In this document: piece by piece, positions 43,530-53,894 of the stretch
How positions within the stretch are numbered: position 1 is the first letter of the stretch
How the letters are laid out: each line of letters starts with the position of its first letter
Source of the DNA: Alteribacillus persepolensis
GTDB lineage: Bacteria; Bacillota; Bacilli; Bacillales; Marinococcaceae
DNA length: 64,000 bases
Direction of reading: 5' to 3'
Assembly: GCF_900099605.1 (NCBI RefSeq)
Contig: NZ_FNDK01000012.1
Coordinates: 43,424-107,423 of the forward strand
Notes under the pieces: model-generated
The model's input: only the letters and a program-made list of their open reading frames with translations
Told to the model about the DNA's origin: nothing
The model's database searches: none
Position numbers and translations under genes: made by a program

Positions 43530-45038
43530 CTACTTCGCTTGCTTTGATTCCTTTTTCATCTTTGATTTCTCTTGTTTCAATGCTTTAAACAACGCCACAA
43601 TCATGAGTAACGTAATAATGGAAAACGGGAATGCAGCAACAATCATTGTGTTTTCCAATGCTTGCAAACCACCTGAATACAAAAGAATAACCGCTGTTGC
43701 TGATAACATAATCCCCCACGTGAATTTTACTTTCGTAGCTGGATTTAAAGACCCATTCGATGTTTGCATACCGAGCACAAATGTTGCTGAATCAGCTGAT
43801 GTGATGAAAAAGGTGGAGATTAATGTAATAGCCACGATAGACATCACAATTCCAAAAGGAAAGTGCTCAAATGTCCCAAACAATGCTTCTTCCGTTGCTA
43901 ATTCTGAAATTGCAGCCGTTCCTTCTGTCTCTAGCAAAATCGATGCTCCACCAAAGATAGAAAACCATAAAAATCCGACAACAGAAGGAACAATTAATAC
44001 GCCAGTTGTGAATTCACGCAGCGTGCGTCCTTTTGATACCCTTGCAATAAAGGTCCCGACAAACGGCGACCATGCAATCCACCATGCCCAGTAAAAAATC
44101 GTCCAGCTGTTAATCCACTCTCTTGCATCCTCTTCTAAAGGGGCAATTCGAAAGCTCATACTCGGCAGTGTCTGCACATATTTACCTAACGTATGAGTGA
44201 AAAGATTTAAAGAAAATAACGTTGGACCAACGATGAGCATAAATAAAAATAACAAAAATGCTAATATCATGTTTACGTTACTCAAAATACGAATTCCTTT
44301 ATTTAGACCTGTCGAGGCCGACAATAAAAACAAGAAGGTGACGATGGCAATAATAACAAATTGCATCCAAAATGAGTTGGGAAGGCCTGTCAAAAAGGCA
44401 AGTCCGCCATTAATCTGTACAGCTCCAAACCCAAGCGTTGTTGCTACCCCGGATACAGTGGCCGTAACAGCCAAAATATCAATCGCTTTCCCAAGGCCTC
44501 CCTCTGTATTCATAATAGGGCTTAATGTGGCACTAATCATACCAGGTGCGTCTCGTCTGAATTTAAAATAAGCTAAGCAGATCGCAATAATGGCATAAAT
44601 CGCCCATGCGTGAACGCCCCAGTGAAAATACGTAAACCGCATTGCTTCTAATATAGCTTCATCTGTGCCTTCTGTTACTGTTGGGGAATTCGTTGCATAG
44701 TGATAAACAGGTTCAGCAGCACCCCAAAAGACAAGGCCAATCCCCATGCCGGCACTAAACAACATGGCAAACCATGAAGGAAGGCTGTACTCTGGTTTGT
44801 CATCCGGCTTTCCGAGTTTAATCTTGCCATAGGGGCTAATAATAAAATAAAGACAAACAACGACAAAGACAGAAACGACAATCAGGTAATACCATCCGAA
44901 GCGATTTGCGATAAATCCTTGCGCCGCTGATGTTATATTTTCTAATGCATCTGGTGCAATCACACCAATAAGTATAGCAATTAACAGAATGCCTATTGTT
45001 ACTTTAAAAACAGTACCTGTTTTTCCTACTTCCATCAT
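43530..45038 (-). CDS. BCCT-family glycine betaine transporter
   Basis: 502 aa, twelve membrane segments. Signature: the Trp-rich TIFYWAWWIAWSPFVGTFIARVSKGRT near residue 310-340, GMGIGLVFWGAAEPVYHY near 95, and the late FITSADSATFVLGM near 405. Uptake of betaine, choline or a related osmolyte driven by Na+; the Gly-Met-Gly-Ile-Gly stretch fits Na+-coupled betaine transporters such as OpuD. Start ATG 45038 with GAGGAG five bases upstream. It fits a halotolerant lifestyle. Confidence 0.92.
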   Translation of the reverse strand: MMEVGKTGTVFKVTIGILLIAILIGVIAPDALENITSAAQGFIANRFGWYYLIVVSVFVVVCLYFIISPYGKIKLGKPDDKPEYSLPSWFAMLFSAGMGIGLVFWGAAEPVYHYATNSPTVTEGTDEAILEAMRFTYFHWGVHAWAIYAIIAICLAYFKFRRDAPGMISATLSPIMNTEGGLGKAIDILAVTATVSGVATTLGFGAVQINGGLAFLTGLPNSFWMQFVIIAIVTFLFLLSASTGLNKGIRILSNVNMILAFLLFLFMLIVGPTLFSLNLFTHTLGKYVQTLPSMSFRIAPLEEDAREWINSWTIFYWAWWIAWSPFVGTFIARVSKGRTLREFTTGVLIVPSVVGFLWFSIFGGASILLETEGTAAISELATEEALFGTFEHFPFGIVMSIVAITLISTFFITSADSATFVLGMQTSNGSLNPATKVKFTWGIMLSATAVILLYSGGLQALENTMIVAAFPFSIITLLMIVALFKALKQEKSKMKKESKQAK

Positions 45039-45140
45039 ACCAACTCCTCTTTTCGGTATGACTTAGTATGGAATTTTCCCACGTTTTTATCCATTTGGTA
45101 TCAGCACTTTTACATGACTTATCTGTTTCTCATCGTTTAA

Positions 45141-45300
45141 AATAAGAAAAGTGCCTTGAAAGAAGGAAATTCGGCTAAAAGCATCACATCCTGTGGCAAC
45201 ACCGAAGGAGGAAACAGGTTTTCCACTATGCAGAACGTGCCAGCGCCTGCTTGTGCCAGACATAAAAACACCAACTTTTATCCTTTCTTATCCTTTAAAC
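45141..45300 (+). repeat. Structured dispersed repeat, copy C (short)
   Basis: AGTGCCTTGAAAGAAGG at the left, then TTCGG (45170-45174) pairing with CCGAA (45202-45206) around CACATCCTGTGG, which itself can form a small hairpin. The right tail ACACCAACTTTTATCCTTTC matches the other copies. The outer AGCGCAAG arms are lost. It lies just before an acyl-CoA dehydrogenase-like gene, in a divergent gap, unlike the other copies. Confidence 0.6.
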
Positions 45301-45327
45301 AAAACTGCAGCTAGAGGAGGAAAAACG

Positions 45328-46491
45328 ATGAATATATCCGCTTTCAGTAAGATGGAAGAACGGCTTGCCGCCTTAAGAAAGACTGCTTCTTCTTTTTCCG
45401 AAAAAGCAGACATACATGATAAACACGGAACGTTTCCGAAAGAAAACATTCAAGCGTTAAAAGATATCGGCTACACATCGTTAACTGTCCCGAAACGCTT
45501 TGGCGGAAAAGACATTTCATTAACGGAACTAGTAAAATCACAGGAAATCATTGCGGAATACGATGGTTCCACCGCTTTATCCATTGGTTGGCACATGGGT
45601 ATTGTGAAAAATATAAATGAGCAGAAAATATGGCCTGAATCACTATATCAAGACTTTTGTCAAGAAGTTCTGGAAAATGGGACATTATTAAATAACACCG
45701 CAACAGAACCGGCTACGGGAAGCCCCACACGCGGTGGAAAACCAGAAACAACAGCTGTTCAAGACAAAAACGGCTGGAAAATAACCGGGCGAAAAACATT
45801 TACAACCATGGCACCAGTGCTTGATTATTTTGTCGTCAGCGCTACCATTCCTGCAGAAGATAAAGTAGGAAATTTCCTTATTCCTAGAAACAGCAGAGGA
45901 CTGTCTATTGAAGAAACGTGGGACTCTATTGCCATGAGAGGCACAGGCAGCCATGATCTTGTTTTAAAAGATGTCTATGTTTTAAGTGACGCTCTTGTGC
46001 ATTACGTCACACCAGGAGACAAAAAGGCTGCCGGATGGCTTTTACACATTCCAGCCTGCTATCTTGGCATTGCCAAAGCTGCACAAAAGCACGCTGTTCA
46101 ATTTGCAACAAGCTATTCTCCTAACAGTATTGACGGCACTATCTCCGAACTACCTAATGTAAAACAGAAATTAGGCGAAATGGAATTACTTGTACAAAAG
46201 AACAGTCATTTTTTGTATAGCGTCGCCCGACAATGGGATGAATCAACGGACAAGGAACAACAAAAAATGAAACCAGAATTAGGAGCTGTAAAATACAGTG
46301 TCGTTAACGATGCTGTAACGATAGTCGATACAGCAATGAGGGTTGTCGGTGCAAGAAGTTTATCTGAGAAAAACCCGCTGCAGCGCTATTACCGAGACGT
46401 TAGAGCCGGCCTCCATAACCCGCCAATGGATGATATGACTATTATGCTGCTTGCTGCCGATTCCATAAACAGAGCTGGAACTTCGTCTTAA
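45328..46491 (+). CDS. Acyl-CoA dehydrogenase family protein
   Basis: 387 aa, ACAD fold: helical N-terminal domain (FPKENIQALKDIGYTSLTVP near residue 36), middle FAD-binding segment (NNTATEPATGSPTRGG near 123, GRKTFTTMAPVLDYFVVSA near 155-173) and C-terminal helical domain. It resembles B. subtilis YdbM and two-component flavin monooxygenase-like dehydrogenases rather than a classic fatty acid enzyme. ATG 45328 behind GAGGAGG; the open frame upstream runs through the repeat and is not coding. Confidence 0.82.
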   Translation: MNISAFSKMEERLAALRKTASSFSEKADIHDKHGTFPKENIQALKDIGYTSLTVPKRFGGKDISLTELVKSQEIIAEYDGSTALSIGWHMGIVKNINEQKIWPESLYQDFCQEVLENGTLLNNTATEPATGSPTRGGKPETTAVQDKNGWKITGRKTFTTMAPVLDYFVVSATIPAEDKVGNFLIPRNSRGLSIEETWDSIAMRGTGSHDLVLKDVYVLSDALVHYVTPGDKKAAGWLLHIPACYLGIAKAAQKHAVQFATSYSPNSIDGTISELPNVKQKLGEMELLVQKNSHFLYSVARQWDESTDKEQQKMKPELGAVKYSVVNDAVTIVDTAMRVVGARSLSEKNPLQRYYRDVRAGLHNPPMDDMTIMLLAADSINRAGTSS

Positions 46492-46688
46492 CGGATCCAG
46501 CTCCGTTTTCCTTTCTCTTATTAAACAAGTTTTAAAGCACCTGATTTTCATCCATGAATGACAACCAAAACCGTCGTTTGTCTAATTCTACCAGCAGTTA
46601 TATATCAAGCTTCTTGTTTATGTCTTCTCATGATGTGGAACAAATAAAACAGTTCCATTTCCCGGGATATCTAAAGGAGGAAGCAGAT

Positions 46689-47555
46689 ATGAATATCAGA
46701 CAACAACAAACAGATGGCCAGCCCCCTCAGACACAGCCAAGACAGCCTGGTATTGAGTCTAAAATGAATCCTTTGCCCGTTCAGCCAAAAGAATACAAAG
46801 GCAGCGGTAAACTAAAAGGACAGACTGCATTAATTACGGGAGGAGACAGCGGAATTGGGCGTGCTGTTTCTATCGTTTATGCGAAAGAAGGAGCCAACGT
46901 TGCTATTGCTTACTTAGACGAACATGAAGATGCAAAAGAAACGAAAAAACTGGTGGAAGCAGAAGGAGCTAAATGTCTGCTTCTTTCTGGCGATCTAAAA
47001 AAAGAAGCTTTTTGTCAAAGTATTGTCCAAAAAACTGCAGATGAATTTGGGCGATTAGATATTGTAGTGAACAATGCGGCTGTACAATATGTAAGAGATG
47101 ACATCTTTGGTGTGTCAGCCGAACAGTTAGAAGAAACATTTCAAACCAACTTTTATTCTTACTTTTACGTTACCAAAGCAGCCATCCCTCATTTAAAGGA
47201 AGGCAGTTCCATTATTAATACTACCTCGATTAATGCCTACCGCGGCCATCCAAACCTTATCGACTACTCAGCAACAAAAGGAGCTATTGTAGCTTTTACA
47301 AGAAGTCTTGCAGAACCTCTGGCAAAGCAGGGTATCCGCATTAACATGGTCGCACCAGGGCCTGTTTGGACTCCATTAATTCCATCCACCTTCCCAGCAG
47401 AAGAAGTAGCAAATTTTGGCACAACTGGTCCAATGGGCCGGCCTGGGCAACCATCGGAACATGCCGGTGCATATGTGTTTCTTGCTTCTGAGGAATCTTC
47501 CTATATGACCGGTCAGTCTATTCACATTAATGGCGGTGAATTTATCTCTTCTTAG
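46689..47555 (+). CDS. SDR-family oxidoreductase (general stress type)
   Basis: 288 aa. An extended, Gln/Pro-rich N-terminal part (residues 1-42) precedes the Rossmann fold: TGGDSGIGRAVS near 50, NNAAVQY near 130, catalytic Ser in NTTSIN, and YSATKGAIVAF with Tyr and Lys near 195. The end SYMTGQSIHINGGEFISS is typical. This form with a leading Gln-rich region matches the YdaD/YhdF/GSP39 stress-induced group. ATG 46689 with AAAGGAGG; earlier in-frame starts lack a site. I found no firm SigB promoter. Confidence 0.88.
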   Translation: MNIRQQQTDGQPPQTQPRQPGIESKMNPLPVQPKEYKGSGKLKGQTALITGGDSGIGRAVSIVYAKEGANVAIAYLDEHEDAKETKKLVEAEGAKCLLLSGDLKKEAFCQSIVQKTADEFGRLDIVVNNAAVQYVRDDIFGVSAEQLEETFQTNFYSYFYVTKAAIPHLKEGSSIINTTSINAYRGHPNLIDYSATKGAIVAFTRSLAEPLAKQGIRINMVAPGPVWTPLIPSTFPAEEVANFGTTGPMGRPGQPSEHAGAYVFLASEESSYMTGQSIHINGGEFISS

Positions 47556-47979
47556 AGGGTATACACAGGTTATTAGAAAACAACGCAGCTTGCCGCTCCC
47601 CCTTTCATCCTTTAGAAGTACAGGTAGAAGCTTTGTTGCAATACACCAATCATCAACATGATGTTGATGAGGTTAGTGACTCATCCATACGACAAGAAAA
47701 AGCAGTTGTCATTTCTTATGACGACTGCTTTTATCTGGATTCTCATACAAATGTTGTACGAATAGATGGTGGACTTTGTTACATTTTAGAAACGCTCATC
47801 TTTGCTCAAAGGTGAACGGATCAGAAAAACGGCGGCATCCAATGTAAGGGCTTGGCAGCAAGTAATAACTTTTCCGAATGTGGTGAGCTTTTCTATACTG
47901 TTTTGTCCGTTTCTTGCTTCCATCCTCCACTAATCTCATTCCCACGACATGAGAAAACGATGAAACATCCGTCATTTTC
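47556..47979. other. Gene-free stretch after the SDR gene
   Basis: About 424 bases. A 60-codon frame at 47633-47815 starts with TTG and has no ribosome site, and no family resemblance. I see no terminator with a good T-run for either neighbour. Confidence 0.35.
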
Positions 47980-48918
47980 CTATTTCACACGCTGACGTTC
48001 TGTTTTCATTCCATACTCCTGTGCTTTTGCTCTGCTGACCTTAACTTTTCTCGTTTTGGTAGTGAGCAGCACACCGCTTATCACCACGAGAGCTCCAAAT
48101 ACTTGAATCATCGTGATATCTTCACCAAGAAAAAGGAGTGACCCTAGAATTGTGAAGACAGGCAGTAAATTAAGAAACACAGATGCCTGTGACGGCCCAA
48201 CTTCTTCCACGCCTTTATTCCACAGTATTAACGCAATGAGTGACGGAAAGATACCCAGATATAATAAACCTAATAAATGGTTAAATTGAAAAACTGCCGG
48301 AAATCCCCCTATTATCCATTCCGTGGCCGCAATCGGAAACAGCACAACATTGGCCGCAGCAAGCATGACCAGTAAACTTCCGTATATAGGAAATTTCGTC
48401 ATATGAAACTTAACTAAGATAGAATAAGCAACCCACGTTAACACGGCTGCAACCATAATGATGTCGCCTGCATTAAATGCAAAGCCGCGAATGACCTGCC
48501 AGGATCCTTCCGTTATCACCCAAACAGCACCACTAACGGATAAAATCACGCCCAGCCACTGCACACCTAATAGCTTCTCCTTTAAAAATATCATGCTGAA
48601 TAAAATAGTCACTACTGGGATGGCAGATTCCATAATTGCTACATTTGTTGAACTTGTAAATTGCAAAGCCGCATAAATAAATGAATTAAAAAAAGCCACG
48701 CCAGTAAGGGCTAGACCTAATAACGGCTTCCACTCGTGTTGAAAAACATGCCGATGCTCTTTCGCTTGTTTAAAACCAATGGGAAGCACTATCAAAAAAG
48801 CGATAAACACACGAAAAAAAGCAATCGTGTAAGGGGGCAATTCATTAATCGCTTTTCCCACAATAATATTACCGGAAAATATGATAACGGTAAGAAATAA
48901 AAATACATATGCTTTCAT
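47980..48918 (-). CDS. EamA-family (DMT) transporter
   Basis: 312 aa, ten membrane segments. [25 protein letters not shown] near residue 18-42 and [27 protein letters not shown] near 78-103 mark the first EamA repeat; [31 protein letters not shown] near 232 the second. The tail is basic. Start ATG 48918 with AAAGGGAG ten bases before it. Substrate unknown; a different subgroup from the one at 41.2 kb. Confidence 0.88.
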   Translation of the reverse strand: MKAYVFLFLTVIIFSGNIIVGKAINELPPYTIAFFRVFIAFLIVLPIGFKQAKEHRHVFQHEWKPLLGLALTGVAFFNSFIYAALQFTSSTNVAIMESAIPVVTILFSMIFLKEKLLGVQWLGVILSVSGAVWVITEGSWQVIRGFAFNAGDIIMVAAVLTWVAYSILVKFHMTKFPIYGSLLVMLAAANVVLFPIAATEWIIGGFPAVFQFNHLLGLLYLGIFPSLIALILWNKGVEEVGPSQASVFLNLLPVFTILGSLLFLGEDITMIQVFGALVVISGVLLTTKTRKVKVSRAKAQEYGMKTERQRVK

Positions 48919-49081
48919 ACAAACAACTCTCCCTTTGTCATCGCTGCCCTTTCATCTTACACCTCTCTTTCCTATCATTGCACCCACTATCTTTTCAAAC
49001 AAACTTAAAAAACATCACGTCAAAACCGAAGTAATAAGTATACGTACAGTAAAATGGAATAAAAACAGGAGGCGTGTGACC

Positions 49082-50386
49082 GTGAAACGCTTATTGCCTT
49101 TTTCAAAACAAAAACAGAAAGCATCATTTTCTCTAAGCAGTGACAGTACAGATATTATCCTCACCCTTGACGAGCACAACGATTTAAAAAAACAACTGAA
49201 CATTATTCAGTTCACAAAAGACGATTTACGTATTATCAAAAGTTTAGAACCACTGGTTACAGATAATATCGAAGAAATTACAGATGAATTCTACAGCACC
49301 ATTACTGACCAACCGGTCTTGCTTAATATTATTGAACGTCACACTAGCGTTGAACGACTTAAAAAAACATTTACTACACATATTAAGGAAATGTTTTATG
49401 GCCAAATAAATAAGACTTATGTAGAAAAAAGGAAACAAATTGCCTATGCTCATGTTCGCATTGGTCTCCCAACCAAATGGTACATGGCTTCGTTTGAAAA
49501 ACTGTACCATTCTTTGATTCACGTTTATACCTCTGCCATCGAAGATCCGGACGATATCGTTTGTGCGATTACAACAACGAGCAAGTTATTAAACTTTGAA
49601 CAGCAAATTGTGCTAGAAGAATACGAAAACGAACATGAACGTATACGGCAGGAACAAGAGGCAGCGAAAGAAGAATTACATCACCACGTCAGCGAAACGG
49701 CCGGCGAATTATCCTCTATTTCTTCCCACACAAGTGAATCCGTAGTGAGCTTGAAAACACAATCAAGCGAAACAGCAGCACTTGCCAAAAAAGGTACGGA
49801 GCTTGCCTTACACTCAAAAAGCCTTGCCGATAACGGCAAACAGCAATTACAGTCTGTTCGCCAAAACATGAATGATGTGGTGAGCAGCGTTGAACGTATT
49901 AGCCGTCACGTACAAAAGTTAAATAGTATTTCTAATCAAATGAATGAAGTGATTGACTTAGTTGATAAAGTTTCTGAACAAACGAATTTACTGGCTCTAA
50001 ATGCTTCCATTGAAGCAACTCGGGCAGGAGAACACGGCAAGGGGTTTGCGGTAGTAGCAAGAGAAATTCGAAAACTTTCCACACAAACGAAGTCATCAAC
50101 CAAACGAATCGCTGAATTAATTGAAAATGCTTACGAACAAAATATACGAGTAACCTCCTCCGTCGATACCATTCAAGAACTTGTACAACAGGGTTCTGGA
50201 GGTATCGACCACACCGACAAACACTTTAACGATATTGTAGCGGCTATGACAGATACCAAAGAACAAAATGATAGTATTGAACATGCACTAAAAACACTGC
50301 TTCATTCCGTGGAATCGATTGAAAAAGCCTCCAAAGAAGCGGCAGCTGCAGCCAGTCAATTAGATTCAGAAACAGATATGATTTAA
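49082..50386 (+). CDS. hemAT: Globin-coupled aerotaxis transducer HemAT
   Basis: 434 aa soluble oxygen sensor for chemotaxis, near the 432 aa of B. subtilis HemAT. N-terminal protoglobin domain (about residues 55-190) with the heme-binding His in [14 protein letters not shown] at about residue 124. A long coiled-coil methyl-accepting signalling domain follows with the hairpin tip [27 protein letters not shown] near 295-322. It has no membrane segment. GTG 49082 with AGGAGG upstream; the open frame upstream to 48881 overlaps the divergent EamA gene and is not coding. Confidence 0.92.
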   Translation: MKRLLPFSKQKQKASFSLSSDSTDIILTLDEHNDLKKQLNIIQFTKDDLRIIKSLEPLVTDNIEEITDEFYSTITDQPVLLNIIERHTSVERLKKTFTTHIKEMFYGQINKTYVEKRKQIAYAHVRIGLPTKWYMASFEKLYHSLIHVYTSAIEDPDDIVCAITTTSKLLNFEQQIVLEEYENEHERIRQEQEAAKEELHHHVSETAGELSSISSHTSESVVSLKTQSSETAALAKKGTELALHSKSLADNGKQQLQSVRQNMNDVVSSVERISRHVQKLNSISNQMNEVIDLVDKVSEQTNLLALNASIEATRAGEHGKGFAVVAREIRKLSTQTKSSTKRIAELIENAYEQNIRVTSSVDTIQELVQQGSGGIDHTDKHFNDIVAAMTDTKEQNDSIEHALKTLLHSVESIEKASKEAAAAASQLDSETDMI

Positions 50387-50510
50387 CGGATTCCCAAAGG
50401 AAATCTCCCTCTTCAAGCGCAGCTAAGTGGCGGGCAGTTCACTGTTAACTGCACGTTATGCTTTTACAGAAGAAACTGCCTCAAAAATAATATACAACCT
50501 AAAGAATGGA
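50387..50510. other. Hairpin region after hemAT
   Basis: GCAGTT-CACTGTT-AACTGC (50434-50453) forms a small stem followed by ACGTTATGCTTTT; a similar CGTTATGCTT follows the hairpin at 59.3 kb. It could be the terminator of hemAT, though the T-run is short. Confidence 0.4.
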
Positions 50511-50703
50511 AGAAAGCAAAGCGCAAGTGTCTTGAAAGAGAGACGTTCGGTTAAGGTGAAGGAGCTTCTGTAAGGTACTTCACCTTAGCACGCACACGTC
50601 CTCTGGCAACGCCGAACCGGTCCACGTCGTGTGTGCCTGAGCGAGCAGGGCTTGCGCTGGACAATGAAAACGCCAACCTTTTATACCTTCCTATTCTTTA
50701 AAG
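50511..50703 (+). repeat. Structured dispersed repeat, copy B (full)
   Basis: Outer arms AGCGCAAG (50520-50527) and CTTGCGCT (50651-50658); inner arms GTTCGG (50545-50550) and CCGAAC (50612-50617). Compared with copy A the inner stem has A-T replaced by G-C on both sides. It shares GCGCAAGTG-CTTGAAAGAG, CTTCTGTAAGGTACTTC, GTGCCTGAGCGAGCAG and the tail AACGCCAACCTTTTATACC. The right end runs into the terminator of the siderophore operon. Confidence 0.75.
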
Positions 50704-50705
50704 AA

Positions 50706-50745
50706 AAAACCCAAGAACGTTGGTTGACCAACATTCTTGGGTTTT
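50706..50745 (-). terminator. Terminator of the siderophore operon
   Basis: AAAACCCAAGAA and TTCTTGGGTTTT pair, with GTTGGT/ACCAAC inside; T-run on either strand. It lies 45 nt past the stop of the iucC-like gene. Confidence 0.85.
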
Positions 50746-50790
50746 GATTCAGGCACACCTTTCATTACAATGACCTTGTAAGACGGCTGC

Positions 50791-52587
50791 TTATTCATTA
50801 TGCAAAAATGCTAATGCATTTGTAACTTTCCCGTATTCTGAGGCATGCGGCCTGTCATTCCTATCACCGTACCCTTCTGCCAACATGCGATTACGATTTA
50901 AGCAAAGCTTTGACATTTTAGGCTTAAAAAGATCAAATAACTCAAAACGATCCGCAAGCTCAGGGAACTGCTCCTGATAATGTAAAATCTCTTTTCTTAC
51001 ATAAAACCAAAAATCTTTCTCCGTTACGAGTCCTTTCCTTGCCAGCAAATCGGCCAAGTATCGATAGTGGCAAATGAACAACCCAGTAAAAATAAATTGT
51101 GTCAATCCTTCTGGCGGTTCACTTCTCAATACATTTTTCACATTGCTGTCTATACCTTGCAACTCCGGCAGCGGCTGATCACTGATATTTACGTCATCTA
51201 CAAAGTCTTTCATAACCAAACGCTTCGGCTGCCCATTTTCTAATACAAGCACTGTGTTTTGTCCATGCGGAGAGAACACAATACCATACTGATACAAGTA
51301 ATGAAGAAGCGGCGGTAAAATCGCGGCATGCAGTTGTTTCACCCATTCTGCAGCAGAAAGGCCGGACTGCTGTATCCAATGTTCAGTCAGCGTATCACCG
51401 TTTTGGTCTTCATACAGCAGTGCCGCCAACGTTATCGGCTGTTCATTGCCAGCCACTACATTATATATACTTTCACGCCAAATAACACCAAGCATTTCTT
51501 TGTACTGATAAGGGATGCCCTCTACCTTGTCATATGCCGGATGAGTTACGTGTACGCTGGCCTCTTCTCCAAGCAAATGGAGGCGGCATGTATTTTTCAA
51601 ATAATGATCGTTTTCCCAAATGGTTTTAATGAAGTTCGTCACTCGCGGCGCAATCACCGTTCGCTCCCCTGGCAGCCCTCTGTAGACTAATGTGTTTAAA
51701 ATGCTTATCGGCAATTTTACGTGGTATTTTTTTTGATCTGTTTTATTGACAAACGTGCGAATGGATTGCTGCGGGAGATATTCGTCCTCCCCCTTTCCTA
51801 GCGGAATAATGCTTTTGTCAGCAATTTCTTCAGCAAAACGCTGTATAATAACATTTTCCCACTGCCAAGGATGAACAGGAAGAAAATAGAACTGATTCAC
51901 ATCACGATTTGTTTGACATGCAAGGGTCCGGCACGCTTCATTCCAAAGCGCCTCCCCCATCTCCTCTTTCACAAATGAAAAATTCATATTTTCCAAATGC
52001 TGGCCTTGTGCAATATCTTTATGTACAGCAATCCAATACAGAGACACAGGTTTCTTCTGCTCTGGTGCAAATTGAAGATAGTCAGAATAGTTAAACCCTA
52101 ACCTCCCTTTATTATAGGTAATCCATGGATGTCCGGTCATTTCGCCTTCAAGATCCATGTAATCCATTTTTTCTACCTGCCGGACAGTTCTTTCATTTTT
52201 TAAAAAATGGCAATCTGCCAGTAATGTTTGTTCATATTCTTTTAGAAGGTGGCCGACTGTTACACTGTCCATAGCTAAAACTGGCTGTAATTCCAAAAGA
52301 AATTCTCTAGCACTTACAGATTCTCTTTGATTGGATACTTTTTTGACAATAGAATTACTATACACTGTATAACTATCAAACAGTCGTTTTTCTGCCCGAA
52401 ACCGATAGAAAATATTTGGTGAGAGCACCAGTTCAAACTCTATTTGTTTTCCGTTTTTTGTAACTTCTTCAGGTTGAATCATATCTTCATAAATGAACTC
52501 CTGCATCATTTTTGCTACGAGTCTCTGGTTAGCTGTTTCCCACGCTTCTGACGTTAGTGACTGCGCTATTTCTGCTGTATGCTTCAC
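50791..52587 (-). CDS. NRPS-independent siderophore synthetase, IucC/RhbF-like
   Basis: 598 aa enzyme that ATP-activates a carboxylate and forms an amide with a hydroxylated diamine. NIS motifs: FYFLPVHPWQWENVI near residue 230, LPQQSIRTFVNKTD near 280, KLPISILNTLVYRGLPGERT near 295-314, and SPHGQNTVLVLENGQPKRLVMKDF near 440; a FhuF-like C-terminal part follows. The start is GTG 52587 with AAAGGAG seven bases before it. Last of five genes in the order decarboxylase, IucA-like, acetyltransferase, hydroxylase, IucC-like, as in rhbBCDEF of the rhizobactin 1021 cluster. It presumably adds the second arm to citrate. Confidence 0.9.
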   Translation of the reverse strand: MKHTAEIAQSLTSEAWETANQRLVAKMMQEFIYEDMIQPEEVTKNGKQIEFELVLSPNIFYRFRAEKRLFDSYTVYSNSIVKKVSNQRESVSAREFLLELQPVLAMDSVTVGHLLKEYEQTLLADCHFLKNERTVRQVEKMDYMDLEGEMTGHPWITYNKGRLGFNYSDYLQFAPEQKKPVSLYWIAVHKDIAQGQHLENMNFSFVKEEMGEALWNEACRTLACQTNRDVNQFYFLPVHPWQWENVIIQRFAEEIADKSIIPLGKGEDEYLPQQSIRTFVNKTDQKKYHVKLPISILNTLVYRGLPGERTVIAPRVTNFIKTIWENDHYLKNTCRLHLLGEEASVHVTHPAYDKVEGIPYQYKEMLGVIWRESIYNVVAGNEQPITLAALLYEDQNGDTLTEHWIQQSGLSAAEWVKQLHAAILPPLLHYLYQYGIVFSPHGQNTVLVLENGQPKRLVMKDFVDDVNISDQPLPELQGIDSNVKNVLRSEPPEGLTQFIFTGLFICHYRYLADLLARKGLVTEKDFWFYVRKEILHYQEQFPELADRFELFDLFKPKMSKLCLNRNRMLAEGYGDRNDRPHASEYGKVTNALAFLHNE

Positions 52588-52604
52588 GTACGTTCTCTCC
52601 TTTT

Positions 52605-53894
52605 TTATCCAAATTGTTGAAATACGTTATGGTCGTTTATCGAAAATAATTCCCGGCCTGTTATCTCATTAATAATGACAGCATTTCGATACGCGCCCAG
52701 TCCTAAATCGGGGGCACCGGGACCATGCGTATGAATTTCTCCGTTCTGCACAAATAAACGCTCTCCGCTGTTTGTTGACGAACGCAAACATATTTCATAA
52801 TTTCTGCTGACAACAAACCTTTCTTTATCGTCGAGTTCCATGTATTGTTTTACTCTTTCTAAACACGGTGGAAACGCTGGTGTATAGCCTGTTCCCAAGA
52901 TGAGCGTGTCAGTATCTATGGAAAACGTTTCATTTTTCTCCCATTGCCTGAATGTCAGTGTATAATGCGATGCGTGATTTGTTACTTTTTCTAGTTCACT
53001 TATAGGTTTTAAATAAACATTTGCCTTTTCTCCTCCAATCGTCTGCTCATACAGCAAGTCATAGATATCTGCGATTGTTTCAACACTCATTCCTTTATAA
53101 AGAAGGTCCTGCCGTGGCAGCAGTTCATCTTTTTGTTTTTGAGGCAGAGAATAGAAATAATCGGTGTAATCTGGAGAAAAATGTTCTAGTCCTAGTTTTG
53201 AATACTCCATTGGGAAAAATCCCCGAGAACGAGTGAGCCAATGCAGTGTTTGAGACGATGGTTTGTTTTTCAATATTTCATAGACGACTTCACCTGCGCT
53301 TTGGCCTGAACCAATCACCGTAACAGCAGAAGCTTGTTTGATATTCTCTTTGTTTTGTTTAAATTGTGCCGTGTGAAATATATCTTTGGATGGTGTTAAT
53401 CCGCTCACATCTGGATAAGATGGATTCGTGCCTACACCCATTACCAAGTTTTTCGTTTCATATGTCTCCCATTTCAATGTATTCTGATCACGTACATGTA
53501 CCACCCAGTGTCCTTCTGCTTTCTCTACTGTTTCTACTCTTTTTCCAAAGCGGCAGCTGGACAGCTTACTTGCAGCCCACTTGCAGTAATGGTTATATTC
53601 CTTGCGCGGGATATGAAAATGTTCATAGAAATAAAATGGATATAGCCGATTATGTTCATGTAAATATTCTAAGTAGCTATAAGGATTTTTAGGATCAGCC
53701 ATCGTTACGAGGTCTGCCATAAACGGCACTTGCAGCGTTGTCCCGTCAAGCAGCATACCAGGATGCCAATTAAATTCTGTCTGCTGCTCAAAAAAAATTG
53801 CCTGCACATCTGAAACGCCGTCCACTAAAGCCGCCAGCCCCAAATTGAAAGGGCCAATTCCTACACCTATGACATCAAATTGGTTATGAGTCAA
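52605..53894 (-). CDS. Diamine/lysine N-hydroxylase (IucD/RhbE-like)
   Basis: 429 aa flavin N-monooxygenase. FAD site VIGVGIGPFNLGLAAL at residues 8-23, the family-specific FNWHPGMLLDGTTLQVPFMADLVT near 50, NADPH site VIGSGQSAGEVVYEIL near 215-230 and LGTGYTPAFPP near 335. It hydroxylates the terminal amine of the diamine before acetylation. The TTG start at 53894 has GGAGG eight bases before; the frame open to 53957 lacks a site. It overlaps the acetyltransferase gene by 11 bases. Confidence 0.9.
   Translation of the reverse strand: MTHNQFDVIGVGIGPFNLGLAALVDGVSDVQAIFFEQQTEFNWHPGMLLDGTTLQVPFMADLVTMADPKNPYSYLEYLHEHNRLYPFYFYEHFHIPRKEYNHYCKWAASKLSSCRFGKRVETVEKAEGHWVVHVRDQNTLKWETYETKNLVMGVGTNPSYPDVSGLTPSKDIFHTAQFKQNKENIKQASAVTVIGSGQSAGEVVYEILKNKPSSQTLHWLTRSRGFFPMEYSKLGLEHFSPDYTDYFYSLPQKQKDELLPRQDLLYKGMSVETIADIYDLLYEQTIGGEKANVYLKPISELEKVTNHASHYTLTFRQWEKNETFSIDTDTLILGTGYTPAFPPCLERVKQYMELDDKERFVVSRNYEICLRSSTNSGERLFVQNGEIHTHGPGAPDLGLGAYRNAVIINEITGRELFSINDHNVFQQFG

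Noticed and set aside
45193..45327. N-terminal extension of the acyl-CoA dehydrogenase-like gene
   Set aside because: It runs through repeat copy C and lacks a ribosome site; ATG 45328 has GAGGAGG at a proper distance.
46492..46688. SigB promoter before the SDR gene
   Set aside because: GTTTAT followed by GTGGAA has poor sequence and spacing; not a convincing match.
47633..47815. 60-codon frame after the SDR gene
   Set aside because: TTG start without ribosome site, no recognisable features.
48881..49081. N-terminal extension of HemAT
   Set aside because: It overlaps the divergent EamA gene; GTG 49082 has AGGAGG before it and gives the normal family length.
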